Positions 1 to 7,755 of a stretch of DNA of 64,000 bases are shown here, piece after piece; within the stretch, counting starts at the first letter, position 1; every line of letters begins with the position of its first letter. The translations under genes were made by a program, and so were the position numbers. The stretch is from K23-9 sp049680365. Lineage in GTDB: Bacteria > Planctomycetota > Planctomycetia > Pirellulales > Pirellulaceae. The notes beneath the pieces are model-generated. The model searched no databases. It worked only from the letters and a program-made list of their open reading frames with translations, and was not told the DNA's origin. The DNA lies in the NCBI GenBank assembly GCA_049680365.1, contig JBAUHQ010000430.1:18605-82604 (forward strand), in the 5' to 3' direction.

Positions 1-591
1 AAAGAAGAGCGGAACAACGCCCTAGTCGTTGCGATCGGCGCTTCAGCAGGCGGCTTCAAAGAAATTTGCTTGATCGTCCAGCAGTTGCCAACTTGGTTCG
101 CCGGCACGCTGTTGATCGCCACGCATCGCGAGCCAGACAAACCGAACACACTCGCTGAAGTTCTTGCAAACCGCGCTCGTGTCGAAGTCGAAGAACCGGT
201 CGATGAAGAATGCATGGAATGCACCACCATCTACGTGGGAGCCCCCAACGAACGTGTCGAAGTCGATGGAGATGAGTTCGACGTGGAAGACGATCGCTCA
301 CGTTACGCACGGATTCACCGCATCGACGATCTATTCAAATCTGTCGCGGAGAGTGCCGGCAAAAACGCAGTGGGCATTGTGCTGTCGGGCATGCTCTACG
401 ATGGCACAGAAGGCTTACGGGCAATTCACCAAGCGGGCGGCTTTTGCATGGTTCAAGACCCTGACGACGCCGATTTTCGCTCGATGCCCGACAACGCGCT
501 GGACGCAGTGCCAATTGCGTTCGTCGGTACGACCGAAGATATCTCCAGCAAGCTGATGGAGCTTTCACTCGGTCGGCAATGTCGAGATTAA
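1..591 (+). CDS. CheB-type protein-glutamate methylesterase (5' end outside window)
   Basis: The reading frame is open from base 1, so the gene starts upstream of the window. The visible 196 residues form one CheB methylesterase domain. The nucleophile serine is in GASAGG (about residue 15), the histidine in ATHRE, and the aspartate in SGMLYDGTEG, matching the Ser-His-Asp triad of CheB. The family removes methyl groups from receptor glutamates or deamidates glutamine. No receiver domain is visible, and whether one lies upstream is unknown. A second CheB domain, fused to CheR and a histidine kinase, is encoded at 26.1 kb, so this protein may belong to the same kind of non-chemotactic signalling system. 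No flagellar or MCP genes are in the window. Confidence 0.9.
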   Translation, partial: KEERNNALVVAIGASAGGFKEICLIVQQLPTWFAGTLLIATHREPDKPNTLAEVLANRARVEVEEPVDEECMECTTIYVGAPNERVEVDGDEFDVEDDRSRYARIHRIDDLFKSVAESAGKNAVGIVLSGMLYDGTEGLRAIHQAGGFCMVQDPDDADFRSMPDNALDAVPIAFVGTTEDISSKLMELSLGRQCRD

Positions 592-610
592 TCCTCGCAA
601 AACCCTTTAG

Positions 611-645
611 TCACATCCTGCCAGCTTGTGAGTAGCTTGCCGCTG
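611..645. repeat. Degenerate REP-like palindrome (type A)
   Basis: Contains the core TGCCAGCTTGTG followed by a diverged second arm. It is a member of the repeat family described in the findings and lies between the convergent ends of the CheB and SDR genes. Confidence 0.5.
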
Positions 646-658
646 TCTTCCTGTTGGA

Positions 659-2170
659 TCATGCAAGCGGTGCCGTCGTCGTCGACACTCTATTCGCATC
701 ATCCCGTGGGCGATTTGACTGCACGTTCTTTGCAATTCCTTTGAGCATCACCGGGAAAACGAGTCCATGTAATGGCAAGACTGCGTACCAATAGGCGAGC
801 CCCAAGAGACCTCGAGGACGAAAACGAGCCGTCATAACAATCTTCGTTTTGTCATCAGGCGCTTCATGCAGTTGGAAGTCGAGTTCGGCGACGCCTGGTA
901 GTTTCATTTCGGCGCGAAGCGAGAGCCTTTCGTTCTCAACCAACTTCGTCACTCGCCAGAAGTCCACCGGTTCGCCGTAGTGAAGGTCACGTGGGTGCCG
1001 GCGGCCACGCCGCAAACCCGGTCCGCCGACCGCTTGATCCATCCAGCCACGAATCCGCCACAGATAACCGGCACCCCAATAGCCCTTGCGTCCGCCAATG
1101 GATCGGATCTCAGCGAACGTTTGCTCTGCCGATCCATTGGCAAGTATCTCGCGTCGATCCACAAACGTTGTCCCTCCGGCCCAGTCGGGATCGCCGGGAA
1201 TCTTTCCTGCAGTTGACCAACGCGTTTCAATCTGACCGCTTTCAGTTCGGCCGAGTGCGGCCTCGATGGCGGCTTCGATTCCAAGGCATTCCCCTGGCAT
1301 TAGGCGAACTGCGTCGTCATTGCGGCAGACGGTTCGGTTCTTCAAGCCCTCTGCCAGCGGCCTTGCGATGCTACTGCTGACCGGCGTCACCAATCCGATC
1401 CAAAGGCTACTCAAACGCGGCGTCAGAACAGGAACCGGAAATATGATCCGCCGTCGAAGCTTCAACTTTTCCGCCATCACTTGCATGACATTCTGATAGC
1501 TCATGATGTCGGGACCGCCAATGTCGACCGTGCGACCGGCCGTTTCATCGACCTCGATACATTCGACGAGATAGCGAAGCACATCGCGAATCGCAATCGG
1601 CTGAGTCTCTGTGTTCACCCACTTGGGCGTTACCATGATCGGCAACCTTTCCACCAGATACCGCAACGTCTCGAAAGAAGCAGAACCTGATCCAATGATC
1701 ATCGCCGCGCGGAAAACCGTAGCGGGAACTTGACCGGCTTGAAGGATTTCTGCAACTTCATGTCGACTATCGAGATGCTCCGAAAGGTCTGGACCCAATT
1801 CGCCAAGGCCACCTAGATAGACGATCCGTTGGCAGGAAGACTGTTCCACCGCTTCTCGAAAGCTCGTCGCAAGCTCTCGATCCCGCTTTGCATATTGTCC
1901 CTTGGCCGACTGCATCGAGTGGACAAGATAGAACGCGACGTCAACATCTTGCAACGCTTCACCGATGGCTGTTGCGTCCTCAAGCTCCCCAGGCACCACG
2001 GTCACACGTGCGTCTCGGCTCCATGCGAACTTCGTCAGCTTCTCTGGACTGCGGACCAAACAATTTACCGAATAGCCTCGCTCAAGCAGGCGTCGGACTA
2101 AACGACCTCCCACGTATCCGGTCGCGCCACAAACGAAAACACGCAAGGATGTGGGGGTAGATTTCTTCAT
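659..2170 (-). CDS. SDR-family NAD(P)-binding protein with C-terminal DUF2867 domain
   Basis: About 503 residues from the ATG at 2170. An in-frame TTG 24 bases upstream would add 8 residues, and ATG is preferred. The N-terminus carries the Rossmann signature GATGYVGG of atypical short-chain dehydrogenases (NmrA/Ycf39-like). The last roughly 150 residues (from WSTAGKIPGDPDW) resemble DUF2867, a lipid-binding-like START fold. Proteins with this architecture are annotated as SDR oxidoreductases, and their substrate is unknown. The gene is monocistronic and convergent with the CheB gene. Confidence 0.85.
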   Translation of the reverse strand: MKKSTPTSLRVFVCGATGYVGGRLVRRLLERGYSVNCLVRSPEKLTKFAWSRDARVTVVPGELEDATAIGEALQDVDVAFYLVHSMQSAKGQYAKRDRELATSFREAVEQSSCQRIVYLGGLGELGPDLSEHLDSRHEVAEILQAGQVPATVFRAAMIIGSGSASFETLRYLVERLPIMVTPKWVNTETQPIAIRDVLRYLVECIEVDETAGRTVDIGGPDIMSYQNVMQVMAEKLKLRRRIIFPVPVLTPRLSSLWIGLVTPVSSSIARPLAEGLKNRTVCRNDDAVRLMPGECLGIEAAIEAALGRTESGQIETRWSTAGKIPGDPDWAGGTTFVDRREILANGSAEQTFAEIRSIGGRKGYWGAGYLWRIRGWMDQAVGGPGLRRGRRHPRDLHYGEPVDFWRVTKLVENERLSLRAEMKLPGVAELDFQLHEAPDDKTKIVMTARFRPRGLLGLAYWYAVLPLHGLVFPVMLKGIAKNVQSNRPRDDANRVSTTTAPLA

Positions 2171-2326
2171 ACAGATTAAGGTTCCGATGAGCAACTGCTC
2201 GGACGCGATTCGATTTTCATTTGGTCTCTCACCCGGCGATGTAATCTAGCGTTTTCGTTCCCAGCTGACATCGCGTTCATTGAACTGATTGCGTCTAAAA
2301 TGCCGCAAAGGGACGTTCCGCGACAA

Positions 2327-2668
2327 TCAAGAACCAAAAATCCAACCGCGGATAATCGTTAGCCACTGAATGGACCATTGCGGTGAACGCGATGAGTTGG
2401 GACTCAGTTTCACAAGTTCGTGACCGGCATGCTCGATCACAATGCCTTGTCCGGTGGACGTAACGAAATGTCTAAGCATTATTCGTGCTTCCTTCAGCTC
2501 ACGCCAACTCGCTTTAGGAAAACTGGCATCGGAAGCGATCCGAATGGTTCCGTCGCTATCGGTAGACACCGCAATAGACCGGGTGATGGTATCACCCTGA
2601 GTCTGTATCACCGACATTTCGACGTCCACGCAAAGACTCCTAGGAGCCGGCAAAAACGGATCAGCCAT
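2327..2668 (-). CDS. Hypothetical protein, translationally coupled to upstream small ORF
   Basis: 113 residues with no family recognised. The ATG overlaps the last codons of the gene at 2661-2876 by 8 bases, in a different frame, which is typical of translational coupling and supports this as a real gene. It has no signal peptide or clear transmembrane helix. The composition is mixed alpha/beta. Confidence 0.55.
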   Translation of the reverse strand: MADPFLPAPRSLCVDVEMSVIQTQGDTITRSIAVSTDSDGTIRIASDASFPKASWRELKEARIMLRHFVTSTGQGIVIEHAGHELVKLSPNSSRSPQWSIQWLTIIRGWIFGS

Positions 2669-2876
2669 GGGACTGACTAGCGTCTCGCGTACGAACTTTC
2701 AGAACACCGTTCAGCTTCCAGTGCGCGTGCTGGACGTTCTCGCCACCGGTGCTGGCAGGTACATGCACCTCCATTTCCTGAAAATCGTAAGTGATTTCTG
2801 CATTGCGCCCGGTCAAGGCGTCGTAAAGTCCCGCAGCCAGTTCAGGCCACGTATTTGTTGCATTGTCGTTGGTCAT
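2661..2876 (-). CDS. Small conserved-type hypothetical protein
   Basis: 71 residues beginning MTNDNATNTWPELAAGLYD. It has a hydrophobic N-terminal helix-like part followed by alternating beta-strand-like sequence, with no cysteines. The pattern resembles short hypothetical proteins seen in planctomycetes and cyanobacteria, but I cannot name a family. It is the first gene of a two-gene unit with 2327-2668. Confidence 0.6.
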   Translation of the reverse strand: MTNDNATNTWPELAAGLYDALTGRNAEITYDFQEMEVHVPASTGGENVQHAHWKLNGVLKVRTRDASQSHG

Positions 2877-3074
2877 GGTAAACCCAATTTCATGAAGTGT
2901 TGGTTAGAAGGAATGCAACACACCCGTGTTGCTACAGGATGATATAGAGTCATCAACCCCAACGAACGCTCAAGAAATTCGTCGTTGAATTCGGAGACCA
3001 CGTTCGACTAACAATTGTTTCCGGTTCGGTTTTCGCATCGTGACCGAAGCCGTTGGGTTCTTTAGGTATCGATC

Positions 3075-3100
3075 GGCAGGCTGGGAACCTACGCCACGAG
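3075..3100. repeat. REP-like repeat, type B
   Basis: Reads GGCAGGCTGGGAACCTACGCCACG, a diverged copy of the CAGGCTGGAAGCCTACGCCAC core. It lies just downstream of dps. Confidence 0.6.
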
Positions 3101-3110
3101 AGAATGGCGC

Positions 3111-3599
3111 TTAGCCTTCCTGAGCCTGCAACATCCATAGATGTTTTTCCAAAGGCCCAGAGATCGCGATCAGCATGTCTTCACTGATAGGGTCGAGGTC
3201 ACCAAGTTTGTCGATCGCCGCGCGGAGGGAGTCAATCGTCGTCTTCGCAGCGTCCGCGACACGTGTGATCGTTTCCTTGACGTCGACGAAATCCCGTGGA
3301 TAACTCTCCAGCACGCTCGCTTCAGCCACGGTCGATGACCGGCCGTCAGCGGGAACCCCAAGTGCGGCGATTCGCTCGGCGACCTCGTCGCTTGCGTCTC
3401 GCGCCGTTGCAATAATTTCATCCAACTGTACGTGGATACTGCGGAAATTTGGCCCGAAGACATTCCAATGAGCTTGCTTCATCAGCAGAGCAAGGTCGAT
3501 GAGATTGGTCAGGTTGCTTTGTAGAAGCATTGTGACCTGTTCGTTAGTTTCACTTGTCAGGATGTCGCGTTTGAATTGACTCTTGGTGGCGGTTGCCAT
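3111..3599 (-). CDS. dps: Dps-family DNA-binding ferritin-like protein
   Basis: 162 residues, normal for Dps. The Dps ferroxidase signature is visible: histidine in KQAHWNVFGPNF, then HVQLDEI with downstream acidic residues in DASDEVAERI. Dps dodecamers store iron by oxidising it with peroxide and coat DNA in stationary phase. The basic N-terminus (KSQFKRD) could contact DNA. GGAG lies 7 bases before the ATG. Its place among many stress proteins fits a general stress role. Confidence 0.93.
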   Translation of the reverse strand: MATATKSQFKRDILTSETNEQVTMLLQSNLTNLIDLALLMKQAHWNVFGPNFRSIHVQLDEIIATARDASDEVAERIAALGVPADGRSSTVAEASVLESYPRDFVDVKETITRVADAAKTTIDSLRAAIDKLGDLDPISEDMLIAISGPLEKHLWMLQAQEG

Positions 3600-3694
3600 C
3601 TTATTTCTCCATCGATTGGGAAGTTAGTTTCAGCGGAATAAAAAACACTATCGTTTTAGTCTTGTCTGTGTTTGAGTCGTCTGTCTGGGGTTGT

Positions 3695-3913
3695 CTAGGC
3701 ATCGCTTAGTTCGGACTCGCTCTTGAGAATCTGGTTGCCATCGCCTTGCTCGACAAGGTATGCAGGCTCGTCGTCGCTTGCATTTCGAGTCACTGTGGTG
3801 TCCCGGAGCGTTTTCGTCACCTTGGTTTTGAAAGATTCCTTGATTTTGCCCTTGGCGGTACCGCTCCCGAAGTTCCACTGAACGATTTGGTTGACTTGAA
3901 ATTCCTGGCCCAC
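3695..3913 (-). CDS. HVA1/DUF2945 (TUDOR-like) small protein
   Basis: The protein is 72 residues if translation starts at the GTG at 3913. That codon is preceded by a strong Shine-Dalgarno AAGGAG with 6-base spacing, and the product then starts exactly where the family domain starts (VGQEFQVNQIVQW). The longer open frame to 4036 adds 41 residues with no family resemblance. Family hallmarks seen are W-N-F-G-S-G, TVTRNASDDEPAYLVEQ and the ending LKSESEL. Function is unknown. The family often sits beside stress or osmotic-response genes. Confidence 0.85.
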   Translation of the reverse strand: MGQEFQVNQIVQWNFGSGTAKGKIKESFKTKVTKTLRDTTVTRNASDDEPAYLVEQGDGNQILKSESELSDA

Positions 3914-4044
3914 AGTCGGCTCCTTAGGCGAACGTAACGAACGAGTATTAAACCCAGTCAAGTCGCAAACGTTGGGCCAAACCGATCGCGTCTCTCTGGC
4001 TTGGCGTTTGCTTCGAATTGCCTTGATAATCGCCAAAGAGCGAT

Positions 4045-4260
4045 TTGAGTTACCTAAAATCTCAGACGATCAAAACGATGTCCAACGAAAACGCTGACAA
4101 GGTCCACTTGAACCGTACACCTTGTCCTGGTTGCGGAAAGCGCGTCGATGACCGCGCCCCAGCCTGCCCGAACTGCGGCGAGAAAATCTACGTAGAGCAT
4201 CCTGGCGGGATCACGCCCACCAAGCACCCTCGGCTCCCATCGGATTCAATTGATTCGTGA
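4045..4260 (+). CDS. Zinc-ribbon domain protein
   Basis: 71 residues, or 60 if started at the second ATG (4078, MSNENAD). Two CxxC knuckles, CPGC and CPNC, are spaced 12 residues apart and form a classic zinc ribbon. The rest is short and polar. The role is unknown. It diverges from the HVA1 gene. Confidence 0.7.
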   Translation: MSYLKSQTIKTMSNENADKVHLNRTPCPGCGKRVDDRAPACPNCGEKIYVEHPGGITPTKHPRLPSDSIDS

Positions 4261-4371
4261 TGCGACCCAAACAGTGAAAGCCAACCGACCTCGTTGAGCG
4301 ATCACCGTCCAAGTAACACCCATGCAAGTAACACTGATGATCGTGGCGTAGTTTTCCAGCGTGCGCCGCAA

Positions 4372-5490
4372 TCATTCCGGTTCCTTTAACGCGTCTGGAT
4401 CGCGAAGGGCGTCGACGGTTTCTTGGGCATCTTCTTGATCGCCGGCATCTAAACTAGGACCTTCTTGCATTTGCTTGGCGTCTGGCTCGTGGCTGAGTTC
4501 AACCCACAACGGCAAGTGGTCCGATCCGATTGACGGAAGGGTGCGAAGCTCAGCGACGCGGAAGTCATCGGAGTGGAACAGATGATCAAGTGGGTAGCGC
4601 CAGATGAATGAATGCGCGTTGAACGTCGGATAGAGACCGCGTCCTTTCCGCGGATCAAGCAGTCCGCTGACTTCTTGAAACAGGTCCGTGGTGCGCGACC
4701 AGCCGACATCGTTCATATCGCCAAGAACGATCGTGCTTTCATCTTTTTGGACCTCCCGACCGACCAGCACCAATTCAGCATCTCGTTTGGTTGTGTCTTC
4801 ACCAGGGCGTGGTGGATTCGGATGTACCGCGAAAAATTTGACTGGATGGCCGTTGGGAAGGCGGACGACTGCTTCAATCGAAGGAATCGTCTCTTTCACG
4901 AACGCACGCACCTTCGATTCCTCAATGGGTAGCTTCGAGTAGATCGCGAGCCCATATTTGTTTTCAAGCGGATGCAGAACATGGTGCTCAAACGACGCTT
5001 CCAATGTCGCAATGTCGTTGATCCAACGCTCGTTGACTTCAAGTAGAACAACGATATCCGGATTTTGCAAAGCGATCAGCCGTAACAATGCATCGGCATC
5101 TTCGTTGTCTTGCAAAATGTTGGCCGAGAGTATCTTGACTCGTGCGTCAGCGTCCGAAGACTTCGACCATTCGACTTGACGGGGGGCAACGGGCAGAAAA
5201 GGGAATATCCAGTAGAACTGGATCAGAACACCGCCAAGCAAAAATACGGCAAGCACTTTTGCCAACTGGCGCCTGCGAAACGGCATCAACCAAGCAATGC
5301 CTACCAGATAGAAAATCAAAAGCTGAACGCGAGGAAAGTCTCCGATTCGCACCCACCAGGTATCGACTGGCAAAACGGGGACATAAGCGGAGAGGACCAA
5401 CGCGATGGCGGATAGCCGTGAAGCCGCCCAAATCGTTCGTTTCAAAAGCGATTGGTCGTTTGTTGATGCGGTTGGTTGTTTTGAGTCCAT
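4372..5490 (-). CDS. Endonuclease/exonuclease/phosphatase-family membrane protein
   Basis: About 372 residues from the ATG at 5490, with the frame open to a GTG at 5556. Three hydrophobic segments in the first ~110 residues anchor it. The C-terminal part is an EEP-fold hydrolase with LSANILQDN, the catalytic LLEVNE, the GDMNDVGWS D-x-N motif and GSDHLPLWV. Similar proteins are annotated as EEP family or YafD-like. The substrate (phosphodiester lipid or nucleic acid) cannot be told from sequence. The acidic tail (DAGDQEDAQETVDAL) is unusual. Confidence 0.88.
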   Translation of the reverse strand: MDSKQPTASTNDQSLLKRTIWAASRLSAIALVLSAYVPVLPVDTWWVRIGDFPRVQLLIFYLVGIAWLMPFRRRQLAKVLAVFLLGGVLIQFYWIFPFLPVAPRQVEWSKSSDADARVKILSANILQDNEDADALLRLIALQNPDIVVLLEVNERWINDIATLEASFEHHVLHPLENKYGLAIYSKLPIEESKVRAFVKETIPSIEAVVRLPNGHPVKFFAVHPNPPRPGEDTTKRDAELVLVGREVQKDESTIVLGDMNDVGWSRTTDLFQEVSGLLDPRKGRGLYPTFNAHSFIWRYPLDHLFHSDDFRVAELRTLPSIGSDHLPLWVELSHEPDAKQMQEGPSLDAGDQEDAQETVDALRDPDALKEPE

Positions 5491-5558
5491 GTTGGTTTCA
5501 CTAGCAGGATGAAGGCCAAACAGCGTCGCGAGGCATCCAGCAAGCGAATCGCACACTC

Positions 5559-5620
5559 CCGTAGCGATAAGCTGGCAGCTTGTCGCTACGGGACACTGGC
5601 AGGCTGGAAGCCTACGGCAC
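5559..5620. repeat. REP-like repeat, types A and B in tandem
   Basis: A near-perfect hairpin runs from GTAGCGATAAGC to GCTTGTCGCTAC and is followed at once by a type B core (GGCTGGAAGCCTACGGCAC). Confidence 0.8.
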
Positions 5621-5713
5621 TGACCTCTTTCGGCACACTAGTTGCGTAAGAAGGACTTACAGGATCCGCATGTTTCTCGTGGGTCGCAAACTCCCCTTCA
5701 GTGAAAGATCATT

Positions 5714-5788
5714 ATGTATATCGGTGGTGGAATCCTTGGCACAATCTTAGTCGTTCTAGCAATCATCTACTTGGCCAAACGAATCTAA
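5714..5788 (+). CDS. 24-residue single-helix membrane peptide
   Basis: ATG to TAA encodes a 24-residue peptide starting MYIGGGILGT and ending LAKRI. It is one continuous hydrophobic helix with a positively charged C-terminus, as in small bacterial stress membrane peptides. Upstream GAAAG is only a weak ribosome-binding site. It lies between two repeat copies in a region otherwise empty of genes, and other tiny membrane proteins occur nearby. I recall similar 20-30 residue hypothetical proteins in other bacteria but cannot prove homology. Confidence 0.55.
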   Translation: MYIGGGILGTILVVLAIIYLAKRI

Positions 5789-5800
5789 GTCTCAATCCGC

Positions 5801-5863
5801 AGCTACAAGTTGCCAGCTTGTGAAATGAGTTAAACCGACAAGCTGGCGGCTTGTGGCTACGAG
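5801..5863. repeat. REP/BIME-like repeat (paired type A)
   Basis: Two inverted cores, ACAAGTTGCCAGCTTGTG and ACAAGCTGGCGGCTTGTGG, are separated by about 17 bases and close with GCTACGAG. This is the full-length form of the family. Confidence 0.8.
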
Positions 5864-5903
5864 ACCCAAACGGCAGGCGACAAGCCTCCTTCGCAAATTC
5901 TGA

Positions 5904-6734
5904 TCAAGCGGTTGAGACCGCCGGATTCTGCTGAGAAGGAAATCCATTGTCCGACAAGTTAGCCCACACACTTTTCTCCAGCATCGTTGCGCTGCCTGTC
6001 AGCGTGCAGAACGCTACGTCCGCCGCGTCTCGACCGACACCGACGCGCACTAAGCCGAGCGTGGAAGCCAATCGGGTTGGGTCGAACAAGTACCATTGGC
6101 CATCCAGGAAGGCTTCCATGAACCCGTGATAGTCCGGCGGTTGTAGATCGACCGCGTACCCGGAGACATATCTCGTCGGAATGCCAATGCCTCGACACAA
6201 ACTGATCGCTAGGTGAGCGTAGTCGCGGCAAACACCTGTCCGTTGCAACAACACATCAGATGCGGTGGTGGTTGCCGTCGTACTTCCAGGAGTGTATTCG
6301 AGGTGGCTGTGGACCCAATCGCAAATCGCTTGGACTCGGCCGAATCCTGGATACAGCTGTCCGAACTCTTCAAAAGCAAACCTTGCGAGCACGTCGCTTT
6401 CGCAATATCGACTGGGATTCATGTAGGTCAAAACTTCAGGCGGCATCTGAGCAGCTTGCGACTCGCCGACGTCGCGTGGTCGATCAATCTCGGGTGTCAA
6501 ATCCGCCGTCGCCTGATACGCGATCGACAACTGACACGGTTGAACAACCACTCGGTGAAGCCGGTTGCCTTCCGACCCGACCTGACACTGTTGGACGTTC
6601 AGGGGTGGGTCGAAAACCAAACTTTCGTTGCTGATAATCTGGTGCCGTGTCGATGCCGCAGTGATGTTAAGCAGGAAGATCGTTGGTTGGCGAACCTCGT
6701 AAACGAGCTTGCTACCGATTTGAATTTGAGTCAT
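5904..6734 (-). CDS. Transglutaminase-like cysteine peptidase
   Basis: 276 residues. The N-terminal ~100 residues match the beta-rich domain of bacterial transglutaminase-like proteins. The catalytic core has Cys169 in RTGVCRDYAHL, His203 in DYHGFMEAF and Asp218 in WYLFDPTR. AAGGA lies 7 bases before the ATG. The next gene upstream in the same direction is an Anbu peptidase, 75 bases away. Transglutaminase-like proteins are a known companion of Anbu, together with alpha-E and ATP-grasp proteins. The latter two are absent here. It probably hydrolyses or crosslinks peptides. Confidence 0.9.
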   Translation of the reverse strand: MTQIQIGSKLVYEVRQPTIFLLNITAASTRHQIISNESLVFDPPLNVQQCQVGSEGNRLHRVVVQPCQLSIAYQATADLTPEIDRPRDVGESQAAQMPPEVLTYMNPSRYCESDVLARFAFEEFGQLYPGFGRVQAICDWVHSHLEYTPGSTTATTTASDVLLQRTGVCRDYAHLAISLCRGIGIPTRYVSGYAVDLQPPDYHGFMEAFLDGQWYLFDPTRLASTLGLVRVGVGRDAADVAFCTLTGSATMLEKSVWANLSDNGFPSQQNPAVSTA

Positions 6735-6784
6735 GAGTGGTCCTTTAAAGTGGCGTAACCTTCCAACCTGCGGTTATCGTTCAT

Positions 6785-6808
6785 CGCAAGCTGGAAGCCT
6801 AAGCCACG
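6785..6808. repeat. REP-like repeat, type B
   Basis: CGCAAGCTGGAAGCCTAAGCCACG, directly downstream of the Anbu stop codon. Confidence 0.7.
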
Positions 6809-6809
6809 T

Positions 6810-7538
6810 TCATTGCGGGTTGTTGCCGAGAAGTGGTGATGCCCACTGCATGGGTAAGTTGTGAACGGAATCTGAAAGCGCTCTGGTCCAATTAGAAATG
6901 GTGTCCGCCAAATCGGCTTCGGAATAGCGATGAAAACGTGGAGCCGAATCGCGGTTAGCAAGTACCGCCACGTCAATTGGGTAATCCACATCCGTCACAC
7001 TGGTGCGAGTCGCGTCAAACGCCAACAGAGCAAGAGCAATAGCCGATGAAAGTGGAGTTTCGCTGGTCAGCAGCCGGTCGAGGATCGGTTTGCCGTAGTA
7101 GGTGCGACCGATGACGAAGTAGGGCGAATCGAAAGCGACTTCGACCCAATTGCCTTCTGGATAGACGTAAAACAGTTGCGGACTCTCATCAGCCGGCAGT
7201 CTTCCGCCAATGATCGCGTGCAGGTTAAAGGAGTGATTGGTGGCAGCCAGTGACGGCCCGTCTTCAGCCTTTACTCTTCGCAGCTGGTCACCAAAAAGGT
7301 TGGTGAATTGATATAAGCGATCACGAACAACTTCCTCGCCGCGCAGCGTCTCATCGACATAGGTCAGCGTTTTGTCGCGAACCGAACGCAGCCCGCTAGT
7401 CATCGTAAATAGAGCTTGCCCAGCATGTTGGAACTCCGCCAGCTTTCGCTTGTTGACCTGTTCGCTGCCACGGACAATCCGCGTATCGGCGAGCGCTACA
7501 ATTCCTTCGTTGACTTTGATACCGACACAAAACGTCAT
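6810..7538 (-). CDS. Anbu (ancestral beta-subunit) proteasome-type peptidase
   Basis: 242 residues, the usual Anbu length. It starts MTFCVGIKV: removing Met1 exposes the presumed nucleophile Thr2, as in other Anbu/BPH proteins. The sequence then follows the Ntn-hydrolase pattern LADTRIVRGSEQ, with a C-terminal helical part. Anbu forms large self-compartmentalised rings. The transglutaminase gene lies directly downstream, but the usual alpha-E/ATP-grasp partners are not in this window. Probably one two-gene operon. Confidence 0.9.
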   Translation of the reverse strand: MTFCVGIKVNEGIVALADTRIVRGSEQVNKRKLAEFQHAGQALFTMTSGLRSVRDKTLTYVDETLRGEEVVRDRLYQFTNLFGDQLRRVKAEDGPSLAATNHSFNLHAIIGGRLPADESPQLFYVYPEGNWVEVAFDSPYFVIGRTYYGKPILDRLLTSETPLSSAIALALLAFDATRTSVTDVDYPIDVAVLANRDSAPRFHRYSEADLADTISNWTRALSDSVHNLPMQWASPLLGNNPQ

Positions 7539-7680
7539 AAATTCGGTTCACGAGCTAAAAGGTTGGCAAACTGATCGACATCAGCCCAAGGACTCTGCCG
7601 CCGGGGTAAATCGCAGCGACTGCCGGAGCGATTGCTGTTAAGTGATCGATATCAGCAATGCATATCTTGCGCCATTCCGT

Positions 7681-7740
7681 ACGTTAGGCTTCCACACTGC
7701 GTGCATCGTCCCGTAACACGAGCTGTCAGCATGTGTCGAC
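7681..7740. repeat. Diverged REP-like repeat (B plus A)
   Basis: CGTTAGGCTTCCACACTGCG followed by CGTAACACGAGCTGTCAGCATGTG keeps the layout of the family but with several substitutions. Confidence 0.45.
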
Positions 7741-7755
7741 GGTCTTGGCAAGGGC

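Noticed and set aside
3914..4036. N-terminal extension of the HVA1 gene
   Set aside because: The strong AAGGAG site before GTG 3913 and the family length argue for the short start.
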